A stretch of 64,000 nucleotides of DNA, from contig JAQENU010000002.1 in the NCBI GenBank assembly GCA_027676805.1, positions 186,001 to 250,000 of the forward strand, written 5' to 3'. A program made the translations under genes and the position numbers. Within the stretch, counting starts at the first letter, position 1. Each line of letters starts with the position of its first letter. Source of the DNA: Coprobacillaceae bacterium UN01-12pH3A (GTDB lineage Bacteria > Bacillota_I > Bacilli_A > Erysipelotrichales > Coprobacillaceae). Below are positions 35,971 to 42,890 of this stretch, piece by piece. A model generated the notes under the pieces. The model saw nothing but the letters and a program-made list of their open reading frames with translations. It did not search any database and was not told the origin of the DNA.

Positions 35971-36331
35971 CTACTTTCTGCAAGACTTCAAACTTCAAGG
36001 CGGCAAGGTCGGCGGCGGCTCCCCGCACTTCCTTTTCCAGCCCCCGGTAGGGGCTTCCGTATTCGTTCAGGCTCCGGGCAATCTGGTTTAAGTTGCCGCC
36101 GATTTTCCCGTACTCTGCCGTGAGCTTGGAGAGGGCGGCAAGCAGCCCGTCATTGACCGGGGAAACGGTGACAATGGGGCGTATGGTCGCTTTCCGTATG
36201 GCTTGCCGGATAAACTCGGACTGGCTGATTTCATAAGCCGCCAGCCGCCCGGTGAAGTCGGCGTATTCTTCATCGGTCATGCGGGTCTTTACCACATGAC
36301 GGCGGTGGGGCGTATTGTATTTCTTTCGCAT
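35933..36331 (-). CDS. mobC: MobC-like relaxosome accessory protein
   Basis: A 132-residue protein with an N-terminal ribbon-helix-helix-like part (VVKTRMTDEEYADFTGRLAAYEISQSEFIRQAIR) and a C-terminal MobC domain (YGKIGGNLNQIARSLNEYGSPYRGLEKEV). MobC proteins open oriT DNA for the relaxase. The start at 36331 follows GAAAGGAGGTC; a longer reading frame upstream crosses the oriT candidate and is not coding. Confidence 0.88.
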   Translation of the reverse strand: MRKKYNTPHRRHVVKTRMTDEEYADFTGRLAAYEISQSEFIRQAIRKATIRPIVTVSPVNDGLLAALSKLTAEYGKIGGNLNQIARSLNEYGSPYRGLEKEVRGAAADLAALKFEVLQKVGEAVGDTQTYQL

Positions 36332-36375
36332 GGTCTGTGACCTCCTTTCTCGCCCGACAGGGCGCATAGCAGGGT

Positions 36376-36395
36376 TTGGGGAAGGCACTCCCCAA
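36376..36395. other. Candidate oriT hairpin
   Basis: The perfect 7-bp inverted repeat TTGGGGA / TCCCCAA with a 6-nt loop AGGCAC lies 45 bp upstream of the mobC start, the usual place of the nick-site hairpin in MOBP systems. The nick site itself cannot be set from sequence alone. Confidence 0.45.
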
Positions 36396-36568
36396 CAAGA
36401 TTCCCGCAGGGGCAAAAATAAGCGGAGAGCGAATTTTGGCACCTCGGTAGAATCTTGCTCTGAAAAACTCCGGCGTTCCCCGGCTCCCGTCCTTTCCGCT
36501 AACAAAACGTTTCAAAAGGGCTTTGCTACCCGCTATTCCGGCTTATCTTGAAAATTTTCCTTTCACTA

Positions 36569-36642
36569 CCTACAACACCACGCAAAGCAAAATGGACGGA
36601 GATTTTTAGAATTTCCCCTCTATTCCCTACAACACCACGCAA
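36569..36642. repeat. Two 17-bp direct repeats, 57 bp apart
   Basis: CCTACAACACCACGCAA occurs at 36569-36585 and 36626-36642. The copies are identical and lie between the HTH gene terminator and mobC. They could be protein-binding iterons of the relaxosome or the replication protein. Confidence 0.75.
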
Positions 36643-36784
36643 GCCGGAATAGGCGGACAATGGCAGTATTTTTTTCTTTGATACCCTCTACGGATAAGTA
36701 AGGGATTTTGCCAACTGCGGCGGCTATTTTCCCTTTTGTTTTTTCATACTGGGGATTTTCAAAAATGCCAAACAGGAACGAAAA

Positions 36785-36819
36785 AAAGCAGCAAATCTGT
36801 TGAATAGATTTACTGCTTT
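36785..36819 (-). terminator. Intrinsic terminator after the HTH gene
   Basis: A 14-bp stem with one mismatch (AAAGCAG...AAATCT / AGATTT...CTGCTTT) is followed by seven T residues on the minus strand. Confidence 0.82.
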
Positions 36820-36864
36820 CTGGTTGCCGGCGAAGCGGCGGTTATTCAGTTGTAGGCGGTAGGG

Positions 36865-37068
36865 CTATCTCCCAAAGCGGAACTTGAAAATAGCTGTGAG
36901 AAGCGTCTGGGTGATGTAGTCCTCTGTATCTTGGTCTACCCGTCCATTCACACGGGCGGCACATTGTATGCGGCGGCGGTAATACTGCAATACAGTTCCC
37001 ACCGCTTCCGGCTCCCCGCTGGCGGCTTGGACGATTGTTTCATAGGGGAGAAGCCTATTATTTCTCAT
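36865..37068 (-). CDS. Conjugative-transposon helix-turn-helix protein
   Basis: A 67-residue protein, MRNNRLLPYETIVQAASGEPEAVGTVLQYYRRRIQ..., matching the short HTH proteins found beside sigma-like factors in Tn916-type and related elements (HTH_16-like). It starts after GGAGGG, 11 bp inside the end of the sigma-like gene, so the two are coupled. It is probably a partner or regulator of the sigma-like factor. Confidence 0.82.
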   Translation of the reverse strand: MRNNRLLPYETIVQAASGEPEAVGTVLQYYRRRIQCAARVNGRVDQDTEDYITQTLLTAIFKFRFGR

Positions 37069-37504
37069 ATGCCATTCCCTCCATTTCCGCTTGGAGCTGC
37101 CGTAGGGCTTTTCGGATATGGTAGCCCGCTGTGCTGCGGCTGCGCCCGTACTGTCTGCCAATTTCGTGCTGTGGAATACGCTTGAAAAAGGACAGGTAAA
37201 TCATTTCCCGCTCCCGTTCGTCCAGCCGTGACAGGGCTTCCGCAAGTAAACCGCTGCTGAAAATGACCGTATCGCCGCAAAGGGTAAGTATGTATTCCTC
37301 GTCCGGCTCCGGGGCTTGGAAATATTCATCTGTCGTGCCTAAAGGGTAGTGCTTTTCGTCTGTGAGGTATTCAAGGGATATTTCTCTTTTGTGCTTCCTG
37401 CTCCGTGTCCTCGCTGCGTTGATCGTTGCATTTCGGATAACGACTTTGCAAAAGGCATGGAAAGTGTACTCGATATGTTCCCGATATTCTTCTGTACAGG
37501 TCAT
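37058..37504 (-). CDS. Sigma-70-like regulatory protein of the element
   Basis: A 148-residue protein with a region-4-type HTH (LSRLDEREREMIYLSFFKRIPQHEIGRQYGRSRSTAGYHIRKALRQLQ, about 88-137) and an N-terminal part like region 2 (FHAFCKVVIRNATINAARTRSRKHKREISLEYLTDE). Such factors control conjugative-element modules. It starts after GGGGGA. A fragment of a second copy of this gene survives at 38517-38618. Confidence 0.85.
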   Translation of the reverse strand: MTCTEEYREHIEYTFHAFCKVVIRNATINAARTRSRKHKREISLEYLTDEKHYPLGTTDEYFQAPEPDEEYILTLCGDTVIFSSGLLAEALSRLDEREREMIYLSFFKRIPQHEIGRQYGRSRSTAGYHIRKALRQLQAEMEGMAYEK

Positions 37505-37611
37505 GGAAAATCCCCCTTTCCTCCCAAAAGGGCTGTGGCTGGTTAGTAGTTGCTTTTTATGATAGTAAGGGGCGGCAGCACTTTAGGCTGTCGCTCCTTG
37601 ACTGCCTAACT

Positions 37612-37686
37612 GCAAAACCGGGCGGGGCTGTCAACGGCGGGCGAAGCCCGTTCATCTTGACCGTTGACTGGCTCGGCCGGGTTTGC
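37612..37686. repeat. Large nested palindrome between backbone and cargo
   Basis: Three nested dyads on a common centre: outer GCAAAACCGGGC / GCCGGGTTTGC, middle GTCAACGG (37630-37637) / CCGTTGAC (37661-37668), inner CGGGC-GAA-GCCCG. It lies exactly where the GC-rich backbone changes to AT-rich cargo. It could fold into a stable RNA or a DNA cruciform. Confidence 0.75.
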
Positions 37687-37708
37687 TATTTATCCGGCAA
37701 ACTTGAAT

Positions 37709-38476
37709 TTATTTTAAGCTATCACGTTTTACCTTTTTAAGCCTTACTATCATTACCATAGGAATTTCTTTATTGTTTTTGAAACATTCTTCATAAAATC
37801 CATCAATGACAAATCCAGCTCTGAAACAAAGGTTAAAAATATCTTGTATGGAACGATGATAATAAATCTGCTCCTCCGGCTGCCCTTCGATCGCTATATC
37901 ATAGTAACTGTGCGGTGTCATATATTTTTCAGTCAATGTGATAAAACAAGGGTGCTGCGTTGCAAAGACAAAAATCCCGTTTTCCTCCAATAGTTCATAA
38001 ACAGCCATAAAAAGCGGTTCAATATCCGTAATATCCATAATTGCCATATTAGAAACTGCTTTCGTAAAGGCTCGATTTCTTTTTAATCCTAATAAGCTTT
38101 CTCTATTGGTCGCATCCGCTACGCAAAACTCAATTTGTTTTGCATATTGTGATCGCCGTCTTTTAGCCAATTCTATCATTTTTTTGCTGTAATCAAAAGC
38201 GACGACCGAAGCGCCTCTCTGTGCAAGATACGAAGAATAATTTCCATTGCCGCACGCAATATCCAAAATGTAATCCGAAGGATCAGGAGAGAGAAGTTCC
38301 GTTACTTTGGGACGTACTACCTCTCTGTGAAATTCATTGGATTCGTCACCCATTGCATCATCCCAAAATTGTGCGTTTTTCTCCCAGATCTTTTTGCTTT
38401 CCTCTGTTCCCATGTTCTCTCCCACTCCCAAAATTTGCCTTTTTGCTTCCATTAAATCTTCCTTACTATATTCCAT
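37709..38476 (-). CDS. Class I SAM-dependent methyltransferase
   Basis: A 255-residue methyltransferase: motif I DYILDIACGNGNYSSYLAQRG, acidic loop FDYSKKMIELAKRR, motif II-like FCVADATNRESL, motif III region NMAIMDITDIEPLF and the late FATQHPCFITLTEKY. The substrate cannot be read; it is not an Erm-type rRNA methylase. The base composition is much more AT-rich than the backbone, so it is cargo of separate origin. The start follows GGAGGG. Confidence 0.85.
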   Translation of the reverse strand: MEYSKEDLMEAKRQILGVGENMGTEESKKIWEKNAQFWDDAMGDESNEFHREVVRPKVTELLSPDPSDYILDIACGNGNYSSYLAQRGASVVAFDYSKKMIELAKRRRSQYAKQIEFCVADATNRESLLGLKRNRAFTKAVSNMAIMDITDIEPLFMAVYELLEENGIFVFATQHPCFITLTEKYMTPHSYYDIAIEGQPEEQIYYHRSIQDIFNLCFRAGFVIDGFYEECFKNNKEIPMVMIVRLKKVKRDSLK

Positions 38477-38516
38477 TGTTACCCTCCATAACTTCTGATT
38501 GTTGCCGTCTTGACTA

Positions 38517-38618
38517 TTATGTATCTTTTCTTTCCAAAATGGTATAGGCTTTTATTTTTATAATGCTGCAAAACTTTTCTTCTGTAAGGTATTCAAAGGA
38601 TATTTCCCTTTGCCGCCG
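38517..38618 (-). pseudogene. Remnant of a second sigma-like gene
   Basis: A minus-strand frame reads RRQREISFEYLTEEKF, close to RKHKREISLEYLTDEKH in the intact factor (37058-37504), and then drifts into unrelated residues before a stop. There is no start or HTH part. It marks a recombination scar next to the cargo. Confidence 0.65.
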
Positions 38619-38689
38619 CTATTGGAAAGCCAAAAGCAGCGGCTTTTTTACGCGATATGACCGAAAAGACTAGAAAGCAGGATATGTCA

Positions 38690-39144
38690 TCATTTGTCAT
38701 TTCTTCTCAATGTAATAACTGCATGGCATATCAAGCCAAATACAAGAGAAAAACAGCCACCGCCAAATAGTGATGCTCCCCACCCTGCACCCGACATTGT
38801 CATAAAACCGCCAACAAAGAAAATACCAATGCCAAGAAATATCCCGACACCATAAAAAAGTCCAATTGCCATATCATACTTATTAAATTGTCGTTTCTCT
38901 TTTTTTCACATGTTTCCATTTTTGTTATTACCTCCTTCGCAAAATCGTCCATGTGGACTCCAAAAAGAAAACAAATTTTTTTCAACGTATTTAAATCGGG
39001 TTCATTAACATCTCTCTCCCAATTCGATAGCGCCTGCCGGGTAACATTCAATTTCCCAGCCAGTTCTTCCTGTGTCATTCCCGATTGTGTTCGCAGATGA
39101 CGTATTTGCTTTCCTGTTGTAATATCCGTCTGTTTCTGGTTCAA
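38690..39144 (-). pseudogene. XRE-family regulator with membrane tail, frameshifted
   Basis: The first part (MNQKQTDITTGKQIRHLRTQSGMTQEELAGKLNVTRQALSNWERDVNEPD) is a normal XRE helix-turn-helix. The frame breaks at a run of seven A residues (minus strand, 38900-38906). Adding one A joins it to a second frame with two hydrophobic segments (MAIGLFYGVGIFLGIGIFF...GCFSLVFGLICHAVITLRR), giving one protein of about 150 residues. It is either a real frameshift or a homopolymer sequencing error. It is adjacent to and on the same strand as tet. Confidence 0.78.
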
Positions 39145-39225
39145 AATGGTTCCTCCTCTCTGATGCTGATTTTATCAATGATATTTCGCAATAGCCAGCA
39201 ATGAACGTTTGCATTGCGCAAGATG

Positions 39226-41145
39226 TTACATTATCTTCTGAAACATATGCCGGATCTTGTCTAAACGGCTGTTCGGGCGGCGTGGCTGAAACACAGGCTC
39301 GCCGGAAGTTTCCTGATACCCTTTTAATTCTGTAATGCAGACACTTCTTCCATTTGTATAAAAATTCAAATCATTTCTATATTCACCAATACAACGGGCA
39401 GGGATTTCCCCCTTAAAAATAACTTCATCTTTTTCAAGTCTGGTTGATTCAATGATTGCGCAATACTTTGGTGCGTCATTATAAGCCCGTGAAAGATATT
39501 CCTGCGGTGCAAAAAGGGTAAAGGAAAGGTATGGTTCCAACAGTTGTGTTCCTGCTTTTTTCAATGCCTGCTCCAACACGACAGGCGCAAGAAAACGAAA
39601 ATCAGCGGGGGTGCTGACCGGGCTGTAATAAACTCCATAATCAAAACAAATTTGGCAGTCTGTCACTCCCCAGCCATATAAGCCCTGCTCCATTCCATAA
39701 CGCACACCCTCCATGACGGCATTTTGAAAACTTTGGTTTAAATAGCCGAGAGATACCTCGCTTTTATATTGTGTTCCGCTTCCAACAGGAAGCGGTGTTA
39801 CAGTCAAACCAATAGATGCCCAAAACGGATTCGGCGGCACTTCAATATGAATCGTGTAGCTCGCTTTTTTTTGCGGTCTTTCCAGATAAATAACCGAAGG
39901 CTCTTTCATAGCCACGCCCACATGATATTTTTCTTCTAATAGCGAACAAATAACTTCTAACTGTACTTTTCCCAAAAAAGATAATATAATCTCATGTGTA
40001 ACAGTATCAATGTCAAAATGCAAAAGAGGGTCTGTATCAGCAATCTCTGTGAGGGCATTTAACAGGGCTTCCCTTTGCTCCGGCTTTTGCGGCTCTACCG
40101 TTGTCCGAAGTAATGGCATGGGATTATCAATCCGTGTTTTGTGAGGCAGGAGTTTTTCATTTCCCAGAATGTCGTTCAGTTTCAAAGTATCATCAGCTAA
40201 AATAACAATTTCTCCCGGACAGGCATGGTCAACCGGGACGATTTCACCATTTGACGGAATACACATTTCTGTAATCTTTATTTTTTCCTTTTTTGACAGC
40301 AGCAGGGTATCCCGTAAATGGAGCGTCCCATGATACAGGCGTAAATAAGAAAGCCGTTTTTTCCGCTCTGTATACTCAACCTTAAAAACATATCCACATA
40401 ATTCAGACTGAATATCGTCTGTTTCTGTAATGAAAGTTTCTGTAATCGCTTCAATCAGTTTTTCTGTTCCTAAATTGTCTTTTGCACTCCCATGATAAAC
40501 AGGAAACAAAGAGCAGCATCTGGTTCTTTTGCACTTTTCATATTGTAATTCCTGTATATCCAAAGAATCCTCTGCAACATATCGTTCTAATAGTTCATCG
40601 CTTCCGGAAATAATCATATCCCATTTGTCCAAATCAGAAATATCGGTCATGGTTATCTTTGGCGACAGGGAAACCTCCTGCATGACAATCATATCACTGG
40701 TAAGTTTATCTTTAATGCTTTGGTAAACACGCCGCAGGTCGATCCCATTTTGGTCTATCTTATTTATAAAGATAATTGTCGGAATGTCCATTTTCTGAAG
40801 CGCATGGAATAATATACGGGTTTGTGCCTGTACGCCGTCTTTTGCCGAAATGACTAAAACAGCTCCGTCAAGGACAGATAAAGAGCGGTATGCTTCGGTT
40901 AAAAAATCCATATGACCGGGAGTGTCCACGATATTGATTTTATAATCATTCCAGCAAAAAGAAGTAACCGCTGTCTGAATGGTAATTCCGCGCTGCCGTT
41001 CCAAAATCATAGTGTCTGTTCTTGTAGTTCCTTTATCCACGTTTCCTTGTTCCGCAATCGCTCCACTGGTGTACAGCAGGCTTTCCGTCAATGTTGTTTT
41101 TCCTGCGTCTACATGGGCGAGAATTCCAATATTGATTATTTTCAT
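39226..41145 (-). CDS. tet(32): Ribosomal protection tetracycline resistance protein, Tet(32)/Tet(O)/Tet(W) group
   Basis: A 639-residue translational GTPase related to EF-G that frees the ribosome from tetracycline. G1 is [10 protein letters not shown]2 RGIT, G3 DTPGHMDF and G4 NKID. The C-terminus shows the family signatures [29 protein letters not shown] and [16 protein letters not shown]. From memory the sequence fits Tet(32) better than Tet(W) or Tet(O), but mosaics are common, so treat the allele name as provisional. The ATG at 41145 follows AAGGAGGAC. Expression is controlled by the leader and attenuator just upstream. Confidence 0.92.
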   Translation of the reverse strand: MKIINIGILAHVDAGKTTLTESLLYTSGAIAEQGNVDKGTTRTDTMILERQRGITIQTAVTSFCWNDYKINIVDTPGHMDFLTEAYRSLSVLDGAVLVISAKDGVQAQTRILFHALQKMDIPTIIFINKIDQNGIDLRRVYQSIKDKLTSDMIVMQEVSLSPKITMTDISDLDKWDMIISGSDELLERYVAEDSLDIQELQYEKCKRTRCCSLFPVYHGSAKDNLGTEKLIEAITETFITETDDIQSELCGYVFKVEYTERKKRLSYLRLYHGTLHLRDTLLLSKKEKIKITEMCIPSNGEIVPVDHACPGEIVILADDTLKLNDILGNEKLLPHKTRIDNPMPLLRTTVEPQKPEQREALLNALTEIADTDPLLHFDIDTVTHEIILSFLGKVQLEVICSLLEEKYHVGVAMKEPSVIYLERPQKKASYTIHIEVPPNPFWASIGLTVTPLPVGSGTQYKSEVSLGYLNQSFQNAVMEGVRYGMEQGLYGWGVTDCQICFDYGVYYSPVSTPADFRFLAPVVLEQALKKAGTQLLEPYLSFTLFAPQEYLSRAYNDAPKYCAIIESTRLEKDEVIFKGEIPARCIGEYRNDLNFYTNGRSVCITELKGYQETSGEPVFQPRRPNSRLDKIRHMFQKIM

Positions 41146-41183
41146 GTGATTGTCCTCCTTTTACAGCCCCAAAAGGGCATAAA

Positions 41184-41220
41184 AATCCCCAGCAGTAAAA
41201 TACTTTTACCACTGGGGATT
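41184..41220 (-). terminator. tet attenuator: terminator hairpin overlapping the leader peptide
   Basis: Minus strand: CCCCAG...CTGGGG closed by GGTAAAA/TTTTACT around a 3-nt loop, about 14 paired bases, then an ATTTTTA run. It covers the 3' end of the 14-codon leader, so a ribosome there will decide whether it forms. The layout matches the known tet(M) attenuator. Confidence 0.85.
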
Positions 41221-41250
41221 ATAATTTGCGGACATACACATATACAGCAT
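41206..41250 (-). CDS. tet leader peptide (14 codons)
   Basis: Reads MLYMCMSANYNPQW and stops inside the attenuator stem. It is nearly the same as the leader peptide ahead of tet(M) in Tn916. Its translation is thought to couple aminoacyl-tRNA supply to read-through into tet. Confidence 0.8.
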   Translation of the reverse strand: MLYMCMSANYNPQW

Positions 41251-41386
41251 ACACCTGTTTGTGATTGCTGTTTTTCGGATATGTCAAAATTGATAAGGCA
41301 AAAGTATTCTTAAATTGGGTACAAAAAACCAAGCCCCCACAAAAGGGACTATCATAATCCTTTGTTCCCACTATTTGATTATAGTT

Positions 41387-41410
41387 TTATTTAAGAATAC
41401 CTTGCCGCAT
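41387..41410 (-). CDS. First short tet leader ORF (7 codons)
   Basis: ATG to TAA reading MRQGILK with AAAGGAG just upstream. The same small frame stands before tet(M) in Tn916-type leaders. It lies in an inverted repeat with 41302-41315 (AAGTATTCTTAAAT / ATTTAAGAATACCT). Confidence 0.55.
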   Translation of the reverse strand: MRQGILK

Positions 41411-41439
41411 ATTTTTTACTCCTTTTTTGGAATGATGCT

Positions 41440-41445
41440 ATTATA
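41440..41445 (-). promoter_or_regulatory. tet promoter -10 box
   Basis: TATAAT with an upstream TG (extended -10 type), about 300 bp before the tet start. The -35 region is weak. The position and flanks match the tet(M) promoter region. Confidence 0.6.
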
Positions 41446-41507
41446 TCACATTAGTTTTAGGAAAGAAAGTACCTAAAAGAAATTTTTCTTCCCCTTATAT
41501 GTAACAA

Positions 41508-41750
41508 TCATACCGACTTTCTGGCGTTCAGAATGGTTTCTGCTGTCTGCTGTGGTGTTTGGTTGGAATTGTCCAGCCAAAAGCCGATCCGTGGTGTTGT
41601 CTGCATAAATGTATCGTATAAGGTTTCAACCGTAAAGCCGGAATAGCCTGTTTTCTCCCTGTATCGTTCCCTTCCTTTTATTGTTTCCACATCTGGACAA
41701 AGAACGACAACCTCAACAGGGTATTTATGCGGCACAAAAAATATGTACAT
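41508..41750 (-). pseudogene. 3' fragment of a P-loop kinase-like ATPase
   Basis: Eighty codons without the nucleotide-binding N-terminus: VEVVVLCPDVETIKGRERYREKTGYSGF...TPRIGFWLDNSNQTPQQTAETIL is the C-terminal part of shikimate-kinase-like or AAA phosphotransferases. A stop lies just upstream of the first ATG, and there is no ribosome site. It is a truncation at or near the cargo edge. Confidence 0.65.
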
Positions 41751-42023
41751 GTAACTAATTCAACACATTTATAATTTGAATAGGGACATTATAGCATTTA
41801 CTAAATACAAATTCAATGTATACGGAAATAAAGATATAAGGAGTGGGAAGGATTCCGCCGTAGTCGGCATTGTAGGAAAATCCAAAAGTTTAGATTTTCC
41901 CACAATGCTTATCTTTTGGTCTTTGGTTCGGAATAGTGTAGTGCTGGCGGTCTATCTCTTGTTTTCGGTTGCTTGCTTCCTTACCGTACATGAGCATTAG
42001 CATAGGGAATGCCACCATCTTTG
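41751..42023. other. Right flank of the cargo, probable element boundary zone
   Basis: It holds an imperfect inverted repeat, GCATTGT-AGGAAAATC at about 41869 and GATTTTCCC-ACAATGC at about 41896. A 74-codon plus-strand frame (41776-42000) spans it but has no homology I recognise. The change from cargo to chromosome falls here. Confidence 0.45.
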
Positions 42024-42054
42024 TTATCTAAAAACACAACCGCTGAATGGCTGT
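42024..42054 (-). terminator. Terminator of the toxin-antitoxin operon
   Basis: Minus strand AAAACAGCC-ATTCA-GCGGTTGTGTTTTT, a short stem with a G-U pair and a T run right after the toxin stop. Confidence 0.6.
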
Positions 42055-42055
42055 T

Positions 42056-42349
42056 TTAAACATGTATTTTCAAGATTGCTTTTTTTCTTTTAAATCTCGC
42101 TCTTAAAATATAGACGGCAGACTCTTCCTTTTTAAAAGTATAAAGAAATATGACATTCTTAATAACGAAGCTACGCAGTAATTCACTTTTTTCCGCCTTT
42201 TTATACATATTAGGAAACATAGAAAGAGTTTTACCAACATCCAGTAATCTTTTCATAAGTTGATTAATATGTTCCTCATCATAATATCCTGATAAATCCC
42301 GAATAAATTCTTTGACTTCAACAGTTATAATAACTTTATATTCTATAAT
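42056..42349 (-). CDS. RelE/ParE-type toxin with no standard start codon
   Basis: The open frame encodes EYKVIITVEVKEFIRDL, then YYDEEHINQLMKRL...FPNMYKK...LRSFVIKNVIFLYTF...VYILRARFKRK, a full RelE/ParE fold of about 96 residues. Upstream of EYKV the codons are ATT ATA after a TGA stop, and the first ATG is 30 codons in. Homologues of this type usually begin MEYKV, so ATA looks like a mutated ATG. ATT or ATA initiation is possible but should be weak. The frame overlaps the antitoxin stop by 7 bp. The toxin may be silenced or poorly expressed. Confidence 0.65.
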   Translation of the reverse strand: MIEYKVIITVEVKEFIRDLSGYYDEEHINQLMKRLLDVGKTLSMFPNMYKKAEKSELLRSFVIKNVIFLYTFKKEESAVYILRARFKRKKAILKIHV

Positions 42350-42561
42350 TTCATTTCAGCTTTCAATCTTTCAATTGCTTCTTCTATTGGATAGCATTTC
42401 ATACTTCCATCGAGAACTTTTTCATAAGTTTTCATGGCTTCTTCACAAAATTCTTCCATTTCAATTTGTTCCATCAAATCTTCATAGTCTTCAAGAGACA
42501 TTTCCATTTTATTATTCTCATTCACATACATTTTTTCTTCAAGTACTTTTCTAATTTCCAT
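42343..42561 (-). CDS. Antitoxin-like small acidic protein
   Basis: A 72-residue acidic protein (MEMSLEDYEDLMEQIEMEEFCEEAMKTYEKVLDG...EEAIERLKAEMKL) directly upstream of and overlapping a RelE/ParE-like frame. Acidity, size and order fit an antitoxin. The DNA-binding part is not obvious. The start at 42561 follows GTGAGG. Confidence 0.6.
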   Translation of the reverse strand: MEIRKVLEEKMYVNENNKMEMSLEDYEDLMEQIEMEEFCEEAMKTYEKVLDGSMKCYPIEEAIERLKAEMKL

Positions 42562-42890
42562 AGTTCTCGCCTCACTTTCATTTATATCCTATCATTTATA
42601 ACTGAGGAAATCAATTTCTAGGCAAAAATCACTTCTTTCTATTCACCTTGTTAAGCAAAAGCTTTCCTTTCTTTTAAAATAAATCGCAGATCATCCGGCA
42701 TACAACACTATTATCCTCCCCCTTTGCTTTAATAGTCCCTTCATCTTCTTATACTGTTCTTTTCCCGTTATTTCTCACCTTATCCTTTTATTACATAGGA
42801 TGAAAAAGACTGCAATCTTTACATTTTTAAAAGTTCGCTGTATCATAAACATACATTATTTATTTGAAACTATAAGCAGAGGAGAAAATC
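42562..42890. other. AT-rich intergenic region with promoter of the UDG-like gene
   Basis: There are 329 bp between divergent genes. TTTACA (42818-42823) and TATCAT (42841-42846), spaced 17 bp, probably drive the gene at 42891. The rest is pyrimidine-rich and holds no frame with a ribosome site. Confidence 0.55.

Larger units (their letters stand above)
36332..36864. other. Non-coding region upstream of mobC with oriT-like and repeat sequences
   Basis: About 530 bp without a supported gene. From right to left: the terminator of the HTH gene, a pair of 17-bp direct repeats (36569 and 36626) and a GC-rich hairpin near mobC. Transfer origins and control sites of mobilisable elements are usually found in such a place. 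Reading frames here lack ribosome sites. Confidence 0.65.
30309..42023. mobile_element. Tn4451/TnpX-related mobilisable element carrying tetracycline resistance (boundaries approximate)
   Basis: A block with its own gene set and base composition. From left: serine recombinase, TnpW, DnaC-like loader, replisome organiser, Cys-rich protein, relaxase, MobC, HTH protein and sigma-like factor, all on the minus strand and GC-rich. AT-rich cargo follows (methyltransferase, XRE, tet). It has relaxase and MobC but no coupling protein or type IV secretion genes, so it needs a helper. The left end lies between the HAD terminator (30306) and the recombinase terminator (30428). The right end lies between about 41750 and the toxin-antitoxin terminator (42024). 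I could not identify the exact termini or a target duplication. Confidence 0.75.

Noticed and set aside
35161..36123. 320-codon plus-strand frame opposite the relaxase and mobC
   Set aside because: Antisense artefact of GC-rich DNA; the translation shows no domain, and the relaxase and MobC motifs are on the minus strand.
36332..36505. N-terminal extension of mobC
   Set aside because: The extension crosses the oriT candidate, has no similarity to MobC, and a strong ribosome site lies just before the ATG at 36331.
38615..38650. GCCGCT/AGCGGC hairpin with six T residues on the plus strand
   Set aside because: It looks like a terminator, but no plus-strand gene lies before it; probably left over from an older arrangement.
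41776..42000. 74-codon plus-strand frame near the element's right end
   Set aside because: No recognisable domain and it spans an inverted repeat. An AAGGAG-like site lies within it rather than before its ATG. It may be a scrambled remnant.
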